Origin: Microbacterium hydrocarbonoxydans
GTDB lineage: Bacteria > Actinomycetota > Actinomycetes > Actinomycetales > Microbacteriaceae
Reading direction: 5' to 3'
Length of the DNA: 64,000 bases
NCBI RefSeq assembly: GCF_023715885.1
Contig: NZ_JAMBOY010000003.1
Span: 496,001-560,000, forward strand
Below are positions 34,538-45,380 of the stretch, piece after piece; the first letter of the stretch is position 1; each line of letters starts with the position of its first letter. The notes below the pieces were generated by a model that was not told the origin of the DNA, made no database searches, and saw only the letters and a list, made by a program, of their open reading frames with translations. A program made the position numbers and the translations under genes.

Positions 34538-34569
34538 GACGGGCGGCCTCCCGAAGGAGACCGCCCGTC
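34538..34569 (-). terminator. Terminator after sdhB with a TTCG tetraloop
   Basis: On the minus strand a 9-bp stem (GACGGGCGG/CCGCCCGTC), one mismatch and a CTCC/GGAG stem close a TTCG loop, a very stable RNA fold. It begins 19 nt after the sdhB stop. Confidence 0.8.
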
Positions 34570-34587
34570 GACGGCTGGAACCCGAGA

Positions 34588-35355
34588 TCAGGGGCGGCCG
34601 CGCAGCACGGCCTGCTTGACCTCTGCGATGGCCTTGGTGACCTCGATGCCACGGGGGCACGCCTCGGAGCAGTTGAAGGTCGTGCGGCAGCGCCAGACGC
34701 CCTCCTTGTCGTTGAGGATGTCGAGTCGGACGTCCGCGTTGTCGTCACGGGAGTCGAAGATGAAGCGGTGCGCGTTCACGATCGCCGCCGGGCCGAAGTA
34801 CTGGCCGTCCGTCCAGAACACCGGGCAGGAGGAGGTGCAGGCGGCGCAGAGGATGCACTTGGTCGTGTCGTCGAAGATCTCGCGATCGGCGATCGACTGG
34901 GTGCGCTCCTTGCCCTTCTCCGGTACGGAGTTCGCGACGAGGAACGGCTGCACCTCTCGGTACGACGCGAAGAACGGCTCCATGTCGACGATCAGGTCCT
35001 TCTCGAGCGGCAGCCCCTTGATCGCCTCGACGTAGATCGGCTTCGAGATGTCGAGATCCTTGATCAGCGTCTTGCAGGCGAGGCGGTTGCGGCCGTTGAT
35101 GCGCATGGCATCCGACCCGCAGATGCCGTGCGCGCAGGAACGCCGGAAGCTCAGCGAGCCGTCGACCTCCCACTTGATCTTGTGGAGTGCGTCGAGCACG
35201 CGGTCGGTGGAGTACAGCTCCACGTCGTAGTCGACCCAGTGCGGCTCCGCATCGACCTCGGGGTCGAAGCGACGGATGTTGAAGGTGACGATGAAGGACT
35301 GGATGCCGGTGTCCTCCGTGGCCTCTGCGGGGGCCTCGGCGAGTGCGTTCGACAT
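34588..35355 (-). CDS. sdhB: Succinate dehydrogenase iron-sulfur subunit
   Basis: A 255-residue subunit that carries electrons from the flavoprotein to quinone. The [2Fe-2S] ligands lie in SCAHGICGSDAM...RLAC, with Asp in place of the fourth Cys as in E. coli. The [4Fe-4S]/[3Fe-4S] ligands lie in CILCAACTSSCPVFW and CRTTFNCSEACPRGIEVT. It is the last gene of the sdhC-D-A-B operon, two bases after sdhA, with its ribosome site (GAGGAAG) inside the sdhA end, followed by a strong terminator. Confidence 0.96.
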   Translation of the reverse strand: MSNALAEAPAEATEDTGIQSFIVTFNIRRFDPEVDAEPHWVDYDVELYSTDRVLDALHKIKWEVDGSLSFRRSCAHGICGSDAMRINGRNRLACKTLIKDLDISKPIYVEAIKGLPLEKDLIVDMEPFFASYREVQPFLVANSVPEKGKERTQSIADREIFDDTTKCILCAACTSSCPVFWTDGQYFGPAAIVNAHRFIFDSRDDNADVRLDILNDKEGVWRCRTTFNCSEACPRGIEVTKAIAEVKQAVLRGRP

Positions 35356-35357
35356 GC

Positions 35358-37184
35358 TCAGTACTTCCTCTCCATCGGCGGGTAGTTGAACTCGCCCTGC
35401 TCGTTCTTGGTGAACACGACGGGCTTCCAGTCGAGCTTGATGTGGTCGCTCGGGTCGGAGGAGTGGGGGTCACCCGTCAGGTACGCCATGGTGTGCTTCA
35501 TGTAGTTGTCGTCGTCGCGCTTCGGGAAGTCGTCGCGCATGTGGCCGCCGCGGCTCTCCTCGCGGTTCTGCGCCGCGTACACGACGACCTCGGCGATGTC
35601 GAGCAAGAAGCCCAGCTCGACCGCCTCGAGGAGGTCGGTGTTGAACCGCTGGCCCTTGTCGTCGACGTGCACGTTCTTGTAGCGCTCGCGCAGCTCGGCG
35701 ATGACACCGAGGACGTGCTGCAGCGACTCGTGCGTGCGGAACACCTGCGCGCCCTTGTCCATCTCGTCCTGCAGCGTCTTGCGCAGCACGGCGATGCGCT
35801 CGGTGCCCTGGTTGTTGCGCAGGCCCTCGAGCATGTCGGAGACGAACGCCGCCGGGTTCTCAGGCAGCGGCACGAAGTCGGCCGTCTTGACGTACTCGAC
35901 CGCGTTGCGCCCGGAGCGCTTGCCGAAGACGTTGATGTCGAGCAGCGAGTTGGTGCCGAGGCGGTTCGCGCCGTGCACCGAGACGCACGCGCATTCGCCG
36001 GCGGCGTACAGGCCGGGGACGACGGTGTCGTTGTCCGCGAGCACCTCGCCGTTGTTGTTCGTCGGGATGCCGCCCATCGCATAGTGAGCCGTCGGCATAA
36101 CGGGCACCGGCTCGACGACCGGGTCGACGCCCAGGTACGTCCGCGCGAACTCGGTGATGTCGGGGAGCTTCGTCTCGAGGACCTCGGCCCCGAGGTGGGT
36201 GCAATCCAGCAGCACGTAGTCCTTGTGCGGCCCGGCGCCGCGGCCCTCCGCGACCTCCTGCACCATGCAGCGCGCGACGATGTCACGGGGAGCGAGGTCC
36301 TTGATGGTCGGGGCGTAGCGCTCCATGAACCGCTCGCCGGAGGCGTTGCGGAGGATCGCGCCCTCGCCGCGGGCGCCCTCGGTGAGAAGGATGCCGAGGC
36401 CGGCGAGACCGGTCGGGTGGAACTGGAAGAACTCGAGGTCCTCGAGCGGGAGCCCCTTGCGCCACACGATGCCGACGCCGTCACCGGTGAGGGTGTGCGC
36501 GTTCGACGTGGTCTTGAAGATCTTGCCGAAGCCGCCGGTGGCGAAGATCACGGCCTTCGACTGGAAGACATGAAGCTCGCCTGTCGACAGGTCGTAGGCG
36601 ACGACGCCGGCGATCTGGGTCGTGCCCGCGGCATCCTTCACGGTGATGAGGTCGAGCACGTAGAACTCGTTGAAGAAGTTGATGCCCAGCTTGACGCAGT
36701 TCTGGAAGAGCGTCTGCAGGATCATGTGTCCCGTACGGTCGGCCGCATAGCAGGCGCGGCGCACCGGCGTCTTGCCGTGCTCGGCGGTGTGGCCGCCGAA
36801 CCGACGCTGGTCGATCTTGCCCTCGGGCGTGCGGTTGAAGGGGAGACCCATGTTCTCGAGGTCGATGACCGCGTCGATGGCCTCCTTGGCGAGGATCTCG
36901 GCCGCGTCCTGGTCGACGAGGTAGTCGCCGCCCTTGACCGTGTCGAAGGTGTGCCACTCCCAGCTGTCCTCCTCGACGTTCGCGAGGGCCGCCGCCATGC
37001 CGCCCTGCGCTGCACCGGTGTGCGACCGCGTCGGGTAGAGCTTGGAGATCACAGCGGTCTTCGCGCCGGGACCGGCCTCGATCGCGGCACGCATGCCCGC
37101 GCCGCCGGCGCCGACGATGACGATGTCGAACTGGTGGTAGTGCACGCCGTCGCGCACGAACGAGTCCTGGGTCTCTGTAGTCAC
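35358..37184 (-). CDS. sdhA: Succinate dehydrogenase flavoprotein subunit
   Basis: A 608-residue catalytic subunit oxidising succinate to fumarate. The FAD-binding [18 protein letters not shown], the covalent flavin His in [15 protein letters not shown], the active-site HPTGL and RCMVQEV regions and the C-terminal [21 protein letters not shown] (shown in part) are all present. It has the length of canonical type SdhA. The GTG start follows a weak AGAAGAA site, 34 nt after sdhD. It works at the inner membrane face. Confidence 0.96.
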   Translation of the reverse strand: MTTETQDSFVRDGVHYHQFDIVIVGAGGAGMRAAIEAGPGAKTAVISKLYPTRSHTGAAQGGMAAALANVEEDSWEWHTFDTVKGGDYLVDQDAAEILAKEAIDAVIDLENMGLPFNRTPEGKIDQRRFGGHTAEHGKTPVRRACYAADRTGHMILQTLFQNCVKLGINFFNEFYVLDLITVKDAAGTTQIAGVVAYDLSTGELHVFQSKAVIFATGGFGKIFKTTSNAHTLTGDGVGIVWRKGLPLEDLEFFQFHPTGLAGLGILLTEGARGEGAILRNASGERFMERYAPTIKDLAPRDIVARCMVQEVAEGRGAGPHKDYVLLDCTHLGAEVLETKLPDITEFARTYLGVDPVVEPVPVMPTAHYAMGGIPTNNNGEVLADNDTVVPGLYAAGECACVSVHGANRLGTNSLLDINVFGKRSGRNAVEYVKTADFVPLPENPAAFVSDMLEGLRNNQGTERIAVLRKTLQDEMDKGAQVFRTHESLQHVLGVIAELRERYKNVHVDDKGQRFNTDLLEAVELGFLLDIAEVVVYAAQNREESRGGHMRDDFPKRDDDNYMKHTMAYLTGDPHSSDPSDHIKLDWKPVVFTKNEQGEFNYPPMERKY

Positions 37185-37218
37185 TTCTTCTTATGCCTTC
37201 TCTTCTACTTGCCCAGTG

Positions 37219-37662
37219 TTAGTTGCCCAGTGTCTGGCACTGTTCCCACAGGGTGCTCGACTCGGTCACGCCGAGGCACGGGTCGAACGTGAAGACCACG
37301 AGGGTGCCGAGGATGATGAGCAGCGCCGCGGCCAGGCCGAGAGCCCAGATCAGCGCCTTCCGCGCGGTGGCGTTGGTGACGTAGTCGTTGACGATCGTGC
37401 GCATGCCGTTCGCGCCGTGGATCAGGGCGAGCCAGAGCATCAGCACGTCCCACCACTGCCAGAACGGGGTGGCGAACTTGCCGGCGATGAATGCGAAGTC
37501 GAGCGCGTGGATGCCCTCGCCGACCATGAGGTTGATGAACAGGTGTCCGAAGATGAGGATCACGAGCACCATGCCCGACACCCGCATGAAGACCCAGCCC
37601 CACTTCTCGAGGTTGACTCCGCGGCGTGCACGGGTGGGGGCGGCGACGGTCTGAGCGGTCAT
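37219..37662 (-). CDS. sdhD: Succinate dehydrogenase membrane anchor subunit (SdhD)
   Basis: A 147-residue hydrophobic subunit with three membrane helices (about residues 27-49, 68-91, 100-122). WVFMRVSGMVLVILIFGHLFINL resembles the haem/quinone region of SdhD proteins, and IHGANGMRTIVNDY is a conserved second motif. The start overlaps the sdhC stop (ATGA). Its last codons are partly duplicated just beyond the stop: TTGCCCAGTGT (plus strand) occurs at 37209-37219 and 37223-37233. Confidence 0.92.
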   Translation of the reverse strand: MTAQTVAAPTRARRGVNLEKWGWVFMRVSGMVLVILIFGHLFINLMVGEGIHALDFAFIAGKFATPFWQWWDVLMLWLALIHGANGMRTIVNDYVTNATARKALIWALGLAAALLIILGTLVVFTFDPCLGVTESSTLWEQCQTLGN

Positions 37663-38096
37663 CAGTGTCCTCCTCCGAAACCGGCGAACGCGAGCATGAG
37701 GTGGCGCGGCACGAAGCCCGCCATGATGATGCCCCACACGAGCAGCACACCCCAGAAGAGCTGACGCTGATAGCGGGCGCCCTTCGACCAGAAGTCGACC
37801 GCGATGATGCGCAGGCCGTTCATGGCGTGGAAGACGATGCCCGCGACGAGCACGACCTCGCCGAGCGCCATGACCGGGTTCTTGTACGTGCCGATGACGG
37901 CGTCGTACGCCTCCGGCGACACCCTGATGAGCGCCGTGTCGAGCACGTGCACCAACAGGAAGAAGAAGATGGCGACTCCGGTGATGCGGTGAAGCACCCA
38001 CGACCACATGCCTTCGCGACCCCGGTAGAGGGTGCCGCGGGGGGTCTTTGACGTGGTTTCCGAAATCGACGGTGTCAAGCGAGCGCTCGTGGACAC
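37662..38096 (-). CDS. sdhC: Succinate dehydrogenase cytochrome b556 subunit (SdhC)
   Basis: A 144-residue subunit with three membrane helices. The family signature SWVLHRITGVAIFFFLLVHV (about residues 32-51) includes the conserved His/Arg and a candidate haem-ligand His, and VFHAMNGLRII is the second signature. It is the first gene of the operon. The GTG start has a good GGGAGGA site. The 236-bp divergent gap to manC should hold the sdh promoter, but I cannot place one confidently. Confidence 0.93.
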   Translation of the reverse strand: MSTSARLTPSISETTSKTPRGTLYRGREGMWSWVLHRITGVAIFFFLLVHVLDTALIRVSPEAYDAVIGTYKNPVMALGEVVLVAGIVFHAMNGLRIIAVDFWSKGARYQRQLFWGVLLVWGIIMAGFVPRHLMLAFAGFGGGH

Positions 38097-38320
38097 GGTC
38101 GTCCTCCCTGGATCGATGTGACTCGGTCGCGTGCGTCGCGTGGTCCGGGCAGGATCCCGTCACTGCGAGGCATGGCCGATCGGAGTCCATCCTATTCCCG
38201 TCTGCTGGGCCGGAGCGACGAAGGCGGGCCTAACCGGCTCGACGTCGATAGCGTTCCCGCATGGTTCCGATCCGCTTTCGACATGGTCGGATGCAACCCG
38301 GTGTGGGGCAGGCCCGCGGC

Positions 38321-38326
38321 TACCCT
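38321..38326 (+). promoter_or_regulatory. -10 hexamer TACCCT for manC
   Basis: TACCCT ends 6 nt before the GTG at 38333. Leaderless start predicted. The rest of the 38097-38332 gap holds nothing I recognise apart from the presumed divergent sdh promoter. Confidence 0.5.
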
Positions 38327-38332
38327 GGCAGG

Positions 38333-39448
38333 GTGAGCCATCCCATTCCGAACTTCTACGCCGTGATCCCCGCCGGAGGCATCGGCAGCAGACTCTGGCC
38401 GCTCTCGCGCGCGGACGCGCCGAAGTTCCTCCACGACCTCACGGGCTCCGGGCACTCGCTGCTCCGTGACACGTGGGACCGCCTGGAGCCGCTCGCCGGA
38501 CCCGACCGCATCGCGGTCGTCACGGGGCGCGCGCATCGGGCGGCCGTGGAGGCGCAGCTGCCCGGCATCGCCGACCTCAACGTGTTCCTCGAGTCGGAGC
38601 CGCGCGAGTCCGCCGCCGCGATCGGCTTGGCGGCGGCGGTCCTGCACCGTCGTGACCCCGATGTGATCATCGGCTCGTTCAGCGCCGACCACGTGATCCG
38701 AGGGACGCGCGTGTTCGAGTTCGCCGTGCGGGATGCCGTCGAGGTGGCGCGCGAGGGATTCATCTGCACGATCGGCATCTCCCCGACGGAGCCCGCGGTC
38801 GGATTCGGGTACATCAGGAGGGGACCGGAGCTCGTCGTCGAGGGGGCAAGAGAGGCGGCGCTCGTCGAGAGCTTCGTCGAGAAGCCCGATCTCGAGACGG
38901 CGAAGGCCTACGTCGCCAGCCGCGACTACCTGTGGAACGCGGGCATGTTCATCGCGAAGGCGAGCGTGCTGCTCGACGAGCTCGCGGCGAACGAGCCGGC
39001 CCTGCACGCGGGTCTCGTCGAGCTCGCCGAGGCGTGGGACGATCGCGACCGCCGCGGGCCCGCCGTCGACCGCATCTGGCCCGCTCTGAAGAAGATCGCC
39101 ATCGACTACGCGGTCGCCGAGCCCGCAGCGAACCGCGGGCGGCTCGCCGTCGTGCCCGGCCATTTCGACTGGGATGACGTCGGGGACTTCGCCTCGCTCA
39201 CCAAGCTCATCACGAACGGTCGCAAAAACGACCTGGCCGTTCTCGGGCCGCGGGCCAGAGTGCTGTCGGATGCCGCGAGCGGCATCCTGGTCTCCCAGAC
39301 GACCCGCGTGATCAGCCTCGTCGGGGTGCAGGACATCGTCGTGGTCGACACCCCCGACGCCCTGCTCGTGACGACGGTCGAGCACGCCCAGCGCGTCAAG
39401 GGCGTCGTCGAGTCGCTCAAGCTCACCGGGCGCGGTGACGTGCTCTGA
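38333..39448 (+). CDS. manC: Mannose-1-phosphate guanylyltransferase
   Basis: A 371-residue monofunctional GDP-mannose pyrophosphorylase. The nucleotidyltransferase loop is AVIPAGGIGSRLWPLSRADAPKFL, the product-site motif is FVEKPD and YLWNAGMFIAK is also typical. It lacks the C-terminal cupin isomerase domain of bifunctional enzymes. GDP-mannose feeds mannosylated lipids, glycans and cell-wall polymers. The GTG start is chosen for its TACCCT hexamer and family N terminus; in-frame sequence upstream is intergenic. The hexomutase at 57.8-59.5 kb may supply mannose 1-phosphate (inference). Confidence 0.93.
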   Translation: MSHPIPNFYAVIPAGGIGSRLWPLSRADAPKFLHDLTGSGHSLLRDTWDRLEPLAGPDRIAVVTGRAHRAAVEAQLPGIADLNVFLESEPRESAAAIGLAAAVLHRRDPDVIIGSFSADHVIRGTRVFEFAVRDAVEVAREGFICTIGISPTEPAVGFGYIRRGPELVVEGAREAALVESFVEKPDLETAKAYVASRDYLWNAGMFIAKASVLLDELAANEPALHAGLVELAEAWDDRDRRGPAVDRIWPALKKIAIDYAVAEPAANRGRLAVVPGHFDWDDVGDFASLTKLITNGRKNDLAVLGPRARVLSDAASGILVSQTTRVISLVGVQDIVVVDTPDALLVTTVEHAQRVKGVVESLKLTGRGDVL

Positions 39449-39603
39449 TGCGCAGATGAGCGCGCATCCGTGCTCACCCGTCGGCTAGATTTCAGCTTTG
39501 TAACCATTCCCCACCGCCCCGCTCCTCGATATACGCAATCGTCGAAACAGTAGGTAACTTTGATCGATCCGCGAGGGCCGCGGGTTCGTTGAGGAGGCAT
39601 GAG

Positions 39604-40716
39604 TTGACCATCTCCACCACCAAGAAGCTGCTCGGCGCGACCATCGCCGCTGGAGTCGTCTTCGCTCTCGCCGGCTGCGGCCAGGCTCCGACGGAATCGG
39701 GCGACAACGGCGGCGGCGACGCCGCATCCGACTTCCTGCCCTGCCTCGTCTCCGACGCGGGCGGCTGGAACGACAAGTCGTTCAACCAGTCCGCCAAGGA
39801 GGGCATGGACCGCGCAGCGGGCACCCTCGGCGTCAAGCCGCTCGAGTTCGAGTCGGCCAACGACAACGACTACGCGCCGAACCTCGAGACCGCCGTCTCC
39901 GAGGGATGCTCGCTCATCGTCTCCGTCGGCTTCAAGCTCTCGGCGGCCACCGTCGAGTCCGCTCTCGCGAACCCGGATATCGACTACGCGATCATCGACG
40001 ACTACGCCGACAACGACTTCGACGGCACCACCGACGCGCCGAACATCAAGCCCCTCGTCTTCGACACCGCTCAGGCCGCCTACCTCGGCGGCTACGCCGC
40101 AGCCGGATGGTCGGCTCAGGCAGGCGTGAACAAGGTCGGCACCTTCGGCGGCATGCAGATCCCGTCCGTCGCCGTGTTCATGGACGGCTTCGCGCTCGGC
40201 GTGGACAAGTACAACGAGGACAAGTCCGGCGCCGTGCAGGTGTTCGGCTGGGATGTCGACACGCAGGAGGGCTCGTTCACCGGCGGCTTCGACGCCAACG
40301 ACACCGCCAAGCAGACCGCCCAGGGAGTGCTGGACCAGGGCGTGGACGTCATCCTCCCCGTCGGCGGCCCGATCTACCAGAGCGCGGCAGCCGCGATCAA
40401 GGACAGCGGCAAGGACACCCTCATGGTCGGTGTCGACAGCGACCTCGCCGTCGCCGACGAGAGCGTGGCGGACGTCACCCTCTTCTCGATCATGAAGGCC
40501 ATCGACGTGGCCGTCGAGGACGCGACGATCGCGGCCTCGGAGGGCGACTTCGACCCGGCGCCGTACGTGGGCACGCTCGAGAACGAGGGCGTGAAGCTCT
40601 CGGGCTTCGGCTCGTTCGAGTCGCAGCTCCCTGACGGGCTGCTCGACGAGATCGCAGCTCTGCAGGAGCAGATCATCTCCGGCGACATCACGGTGGAGTC
40701 CCCGAACTCCCCGTAA
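39604..40716 (+). CDS. BMP-family nucleoside-binding lipoprotein
   Basis: A 370-residue lipoprotein of the PnrA/BmpA/NupN family that captures nucleosides for ABC import. The signal peptide ends in LAGC (Cys25). The domain shows DAGGWNDKSFNQSAKEGMDRA, VGFKLSAATVESALANPD, GYAAAGWSAQ and TFGGMQIPSV. The TTG start is chosen because GAGGAGG (39591-39597) stands 6 nt before it; the nearer ATG (39599) is followed at once by a stop. The preceding 155 bp is AT-richer, with TATACG (39530) and TAACTT (39555) as weak -10 candidates. A hairpin separates it from the ATPase gene. Confidence 0.92.
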   Translation: MTISTTKKLLGATIAAGVVFALAGCGQAPTESGDNGGGDAASDFLPCLVSDAGGWNDKSFNQSAKEGMDRAAGTLGVKPLEFESANDNDYAPNLETAVSEGCSLIVSVGFKLSAATVESALANPDIDYAIIDDYADNDFDGTTDAPNIKPLVFDTAQAAYLGGYAAAGWSAQAGVNKVGTFGGMQIPSVAVFMDGFALGVDKYNEDKSGAVQVFGWDVDTQEGSFTGGFDANDTAKQTAQGVLDQGVDVILPVGGPIYQSAAAAIKDSGKDTLMVGVDSDLAVADESVADVTLFSIMKAIDVAVEDATIAASEGDFDPAPYVGTLENEGVKLSGFGSFESQLPDGLLDEIAALQEQIISGDITVESPNSP

Positions 40717-40735
40717 GTCGCAGCCGGTCCAGGGC

Positions 40736-40766
40736 GGGGCGAGTGGAGCAAGCAGCCACTCGCCCC
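40736..40766 (+). terminator. Hairpin between the BMP lipoprotein and ABC ATPase genes
   Basis: An 11-bp stem (40736-40746 with 40756-40766) with a 9-nt loop. Within an importer operon it probably causes partial termination or protects the lipoprotein mRNA 3' end, raising binding-protein levels (inference). Confidence 0.6.
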
Positions 40767-40854
40767 GTGCCGTGGGCGGACGACTGTCCGCAGGGCGCGC
40801 GCATCGGTGCGCAGCGCCCGAGACTCTTCGGACACTTCTGGATAAGGTGCAGAT

Positions 40855-42365
<1,511 letters not shown>

Positions 42366-42369
<4 letters not shown>

Positions 42370-43676
42370 GCGGGACCACACCGGGGGCGGATGACGCCGT
42401 GAAAGGCGTCCCCGCCGAGCAGCTGCCGCGGGCGACCGGTCCGCTGACCGGCGACGTTCCGCCGCCACCTCGCGGAAACGTCATCCTCAAGGAGATCCTG
42501 CGCGGCAGCGCCGTCTCGACCGTCCTCGCCATCTTCCTCGCGCTCGTCGTCGGTGGCATCCTCATCGCGTTCACGAACGAGGATGTGCAGGAGGCCTCCG
42601 GGTACTTCTTCGCTCGCCCCGGCGATACTCTCGCGGCGGCCTGGCAGGCTGTCTACAACGGCTACGAGGCTCTCTTCCGCGGCGCGATCTTCAACGCTCG
42701 AGGCAACGACTTCGCGGCTCAGATCCGTCCGCTCACGAACACGCTCGGCTTCGCCGCACCGCTCATCGCCGCCGGACTCGGTGTCGCACTCGCGTTCCGC
42801 GTCGGCCTGTTCAACATCGGCGCACGCGGTCAGATGCTCATCGGCGTCGCGGTCGCCGGTCTGCTCACGTTCAACCTCGATCTGCCGATCTGGCTGCACA
42901 TCCCCGTCACGCTCATCGCAGGCATTGCCGGTGGCGCACTGTGGGGCGCGATCGCAGGTCTCATCAAGGCCCGCACCGGCGCGCACGAGGTCATCCTCAC
43001 GATCATGCTCAACTACGTGGCGTACTACCTGCTGCTGTGGATGATCCGCACCCCGGGGCTGCTGCAGAAGCCGGGGACCAATCAGGCGCTCGGGTCACCG
43101 ACGCCGGAGACGGCGCAGTTCCCGGAGCTGCTGGGCCCGCGGTTCCCCCTCCTCGACTTCGGCTTCGTGCTCGTGATCGTCGCGACCCTGTTCGTCTGGT
43201 GGCTGATCGAGCGCTCGGCGCTCGGCCTGCGCATGCGCGCGGTGGGAGAGAACCCCCATGCGGCTCGCGCGGCCGGGATCAGCGTCCAGCGGGTCTACGT
43301 CTACGCGATGCTGTTCGCCGGCGGTCTCGCCGGTCTGGCCGGCATGAATCAGGTGCAGGGCGCGGTCACGACGGGTATCACCGAGACGATCGACGCCGGC
43401 ATCGGGTTCGACGCGATCACGGTCGCCCTCCTGGGTCGCAGCCGCGCCTGGGGCACGTTCGCAGCCGGCATCCTCTTCGGCGCGCTCAAGGCCGGATCGT
43501 TCTCGATGCAGGCGCAGGACATCCCCGTGGACATCGTGCTCGTGGTGCAGTCGCTCGTCGTGCTCTTCATCGCGGCTCCGCCGCTGCTGCGCGCCGTGTT
43601 CTTCCTGCCCAAGTCCGATGCGGAGAAGGCCGCCAAGGCGAGAGCCAAGGCTGCGAAGAAGGCGGTGGCCGCATGA
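42366..43676 (+). CDS. Nucleoside ABC transporter permease 1 (NupP/YufP-like)
   Basis: A 436-residue permease of the branched-chain/ribose superfamily with about nine to ten membrane segments, a long N-terminal cytosolic region and a Lys/Ala-rich C-terminal tail. LAFRVGLFNIGARGQMLIG and AHEVILTIMLNYVAYYLL are typical of YufP-like permeases, and MRAVGENPHAARAAGISV is the coupling loop. The ATG overlaps the ATPase stop, and the next permease overlaps its own stop, so all three are translationally coupled. Confidence 0.92.
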
Positions 43677-44959
43677 TGTCGCTCGTTCAGTCAGAGGCCG
43701 CCGACGGCACGGTGCAGCTCGCCACCGTGCGGGAGCGCCACCTGAAAGCACCGATCGTGCTCGCCGCAGTGACCGTGCTGCTCGCGCTGCTGTTCCTCCT
43801 CGTGCCGCGTAGCGGCACGAGCTCATTCCGTCTGAGCGACCAGTCCTCGGCACTCGCTCTGCCGGATGTCGCGCTGCCGACAGGGCCGACCATCTGGGTG
43901 GTCGTCGGCATCCTGGTCGTGCTCACGATCGCAGCGTTCCTCCGTGCATGGAGCTATCGGAAGGCGTCGCTGTGGATCGCCGCCGGATTCGGCGCGATCG
44001 CGGTCTTCGGCTTCCTCGTCTGGGCCGGAGCGGGCGGTCTCGTCCCCGTCACCAGCCTGCTGTTCGGAGCGGTGTCGCTCTCGGTGCCGCTCGTGTTCGG
44101 CGCCCTGGGTGGAGTGATCGGCGAGCGCGCCGGTGTCGTGAACGTCGCGATCGAGGGGCAGCTGCTGCTCGGCGCGTTCTCCGCCGCTCTGCTGTCGAGC
44201 ATCACCGGGAGCCCGTTCGTCGGCCTCCTCGGAGCCATGCTCGGCGGCGTCCTCGTCGCCAGCGTCCTCGCTGCGTTCGCGATCAAGTACCTCGTCGAGC
44301 AGGTGATCGTCGGCGTCGTGCTGAACGTGCTGGTCAGCGGCCTCACCGGCTTCCTGTACGGCGCGCTCCTGGCTCCGCACGAAGCGGAGCTCAACACGCC
44401 CGTGCGCTTCAGTCGCATCGAGATCCCGCTGCTGAGTGACATCCCGATCATCGGACCGGTGCTCTTCAATCAGACGTTCATCGTCTACCTCATGTTCATC
44501 ACCGTCGCGGTCGTCGCCTGGGGCCTGTACCGCACCAAGTGGGGTCTGCGTCTGCGCGCCGTCGGAGAGCACCCGCAGGCGGCTGACACCGTCGGCATCA
44601 AGGTCAACTCCACGCGCTTCTGGAACGTCCTGCTCGCGGGCGCGATCGCCGGTGTCGGCGGGGCCTACTTCACGCTGGTGTCGGTTCCCCAGTTCGGCAA
44701 GGACATGACGGCGGGCCTCGGATTCATCGCCCTCGCCGCCGTGATCTTCGGCCGTTGGGACCCGATCCGCGCGACGCTCGCCGCGCTGCTCTTCGGTTTC
44801 GCCACGAACCTGCAGAACCTGCTGTCGATCCTGAAGACGCCGATCCCCGGTGAGTTCATGCTGATGCTGCCCTACGTGGTGACCTTGCTCGCCGTGGCAG
44901 GATTCGCTGGTCAGATCCGCGGGCCGGCGGCGAGCGGCAAGCCCTACATCAAGTCCTGA
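43673..44959 (+). CDS. Nucleoside ABC transporter permease 2 (NupQ/YufQ-like)
   Basis: A 428-residue permease. The N-terminal 130 residues carry extra hydrophobic segments compared with the usual 310-residue YufQ. The core shows GERAGVVNVAIEGQLLLGAF, VLNVLVSGLTGFL and LRAVGEHPQAADTVGIKV (coupling loop). It would pair with permease 1 as a heterodimer. Two consecutive ATG codons occur at the start; the first overlaps the upstream stop as ATGA. cdd follows after 22 nt, tying import to salvage. Confidence 0.92.
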   Translation: MMSLVQSEAADGTVQLATVRERHLKAPIVLAAVTVLLALLFLLVPRSGTSSFRLSDQSSALALPDVALPTGPTIWVVVGILVVLTIAAFLRAWSYRKASLWIAAGFGAIAVFGFLVWAGAGGLVPVTSLLFGAVSLSVPLVFGALGGVIGERAGVVNVAIEGQLLLGAFSAALLSSITGSPFVGLLGAMLGGVLVASVLAAFAIKYLVEQVIVGVVLNVLVSGLTGFLYGALLAPHEAELNTPVRFSRIEIPLLSDIPIIGPVLFNQTFIVYLMFITVAVVAWGLYRTKWGLRLRAVGEHPQAADTVGIKVNSTRFWNVLLAGAIAGVGGAYFTLVSVPQFGKDMTAGLGFIALAAVIFGRWDPIRATLAALLFGFATNLQNLLSILKTPIPGEFMLMLPYVVTLLAVAGFAGQIRGPAASGKPYIKS

Positions 44960-44981
44960 CACCCGAGGAGTCGAGAAAGAC

Positions 44982-45380
44982 ATGACCGATATCGACTGGG
45001 ACGAGCTGCGTCAGGTCGCGACCGATGCCATGACGAAGGCGTACGCGCCCTACTCGCGCTACAAGGTGGGCGCGGCCGCGCTCGTCGGAGACGGTCGCAT
45101 CGTCGCCGGCTGCAACGTCGAGAACGCCTCGTACGGTGTGACCCTGTGCGCCGAGTGCGCACTCGTCGGCGACCTGCACATGTCGGGCGGCGGTCAGCTC
45201 GTCGCGTTCGTCTGCGTGAACAACAACGGACAGACGATCATGCCGTGCGGCCGCTGCCGTCAGCTGCTGTTCGAGCACGCCATGCCCGGCATGCTGCTGG
45301 AGACCGTCTCCGGCATCCGCACCATCGACGAAGTCCTGCCGGACGCGTTCGGCCCCCGAGATCTGGAGGACGCCCGATGA
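44982..45380 (+). CDS. cdd: Cytidine deaminase
   Basis: A 132-residue homotetrameric-type enzyme that converts (deoxy)cytidine to (deoxy)uridine. Zinc ligands and the catalytic Glu lie in TLCAECALVGDL and MPCGRCRQLLFE, and GCNVENASYGVT binds the ribose. It begins with a GAGGAGTCGAGAAAG ribosome region and ends in a 4-nt ATGA overlap with deoA. It works in the cytosol on nucleosides brought in by the upstream importer. Confidence 0.95.
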   Translation: MTDIDWDELRQVATDAMTKAYAPYSRYKVGAAALVGDGRIVAGCNVENASYGVTLCAECALVGDLHMSGGGQLVAFVCVNNNGQTIMPCGRCRQLLFEHAMPGMLLETVSGIRTIDEVLPDAFGPRDLEDAR

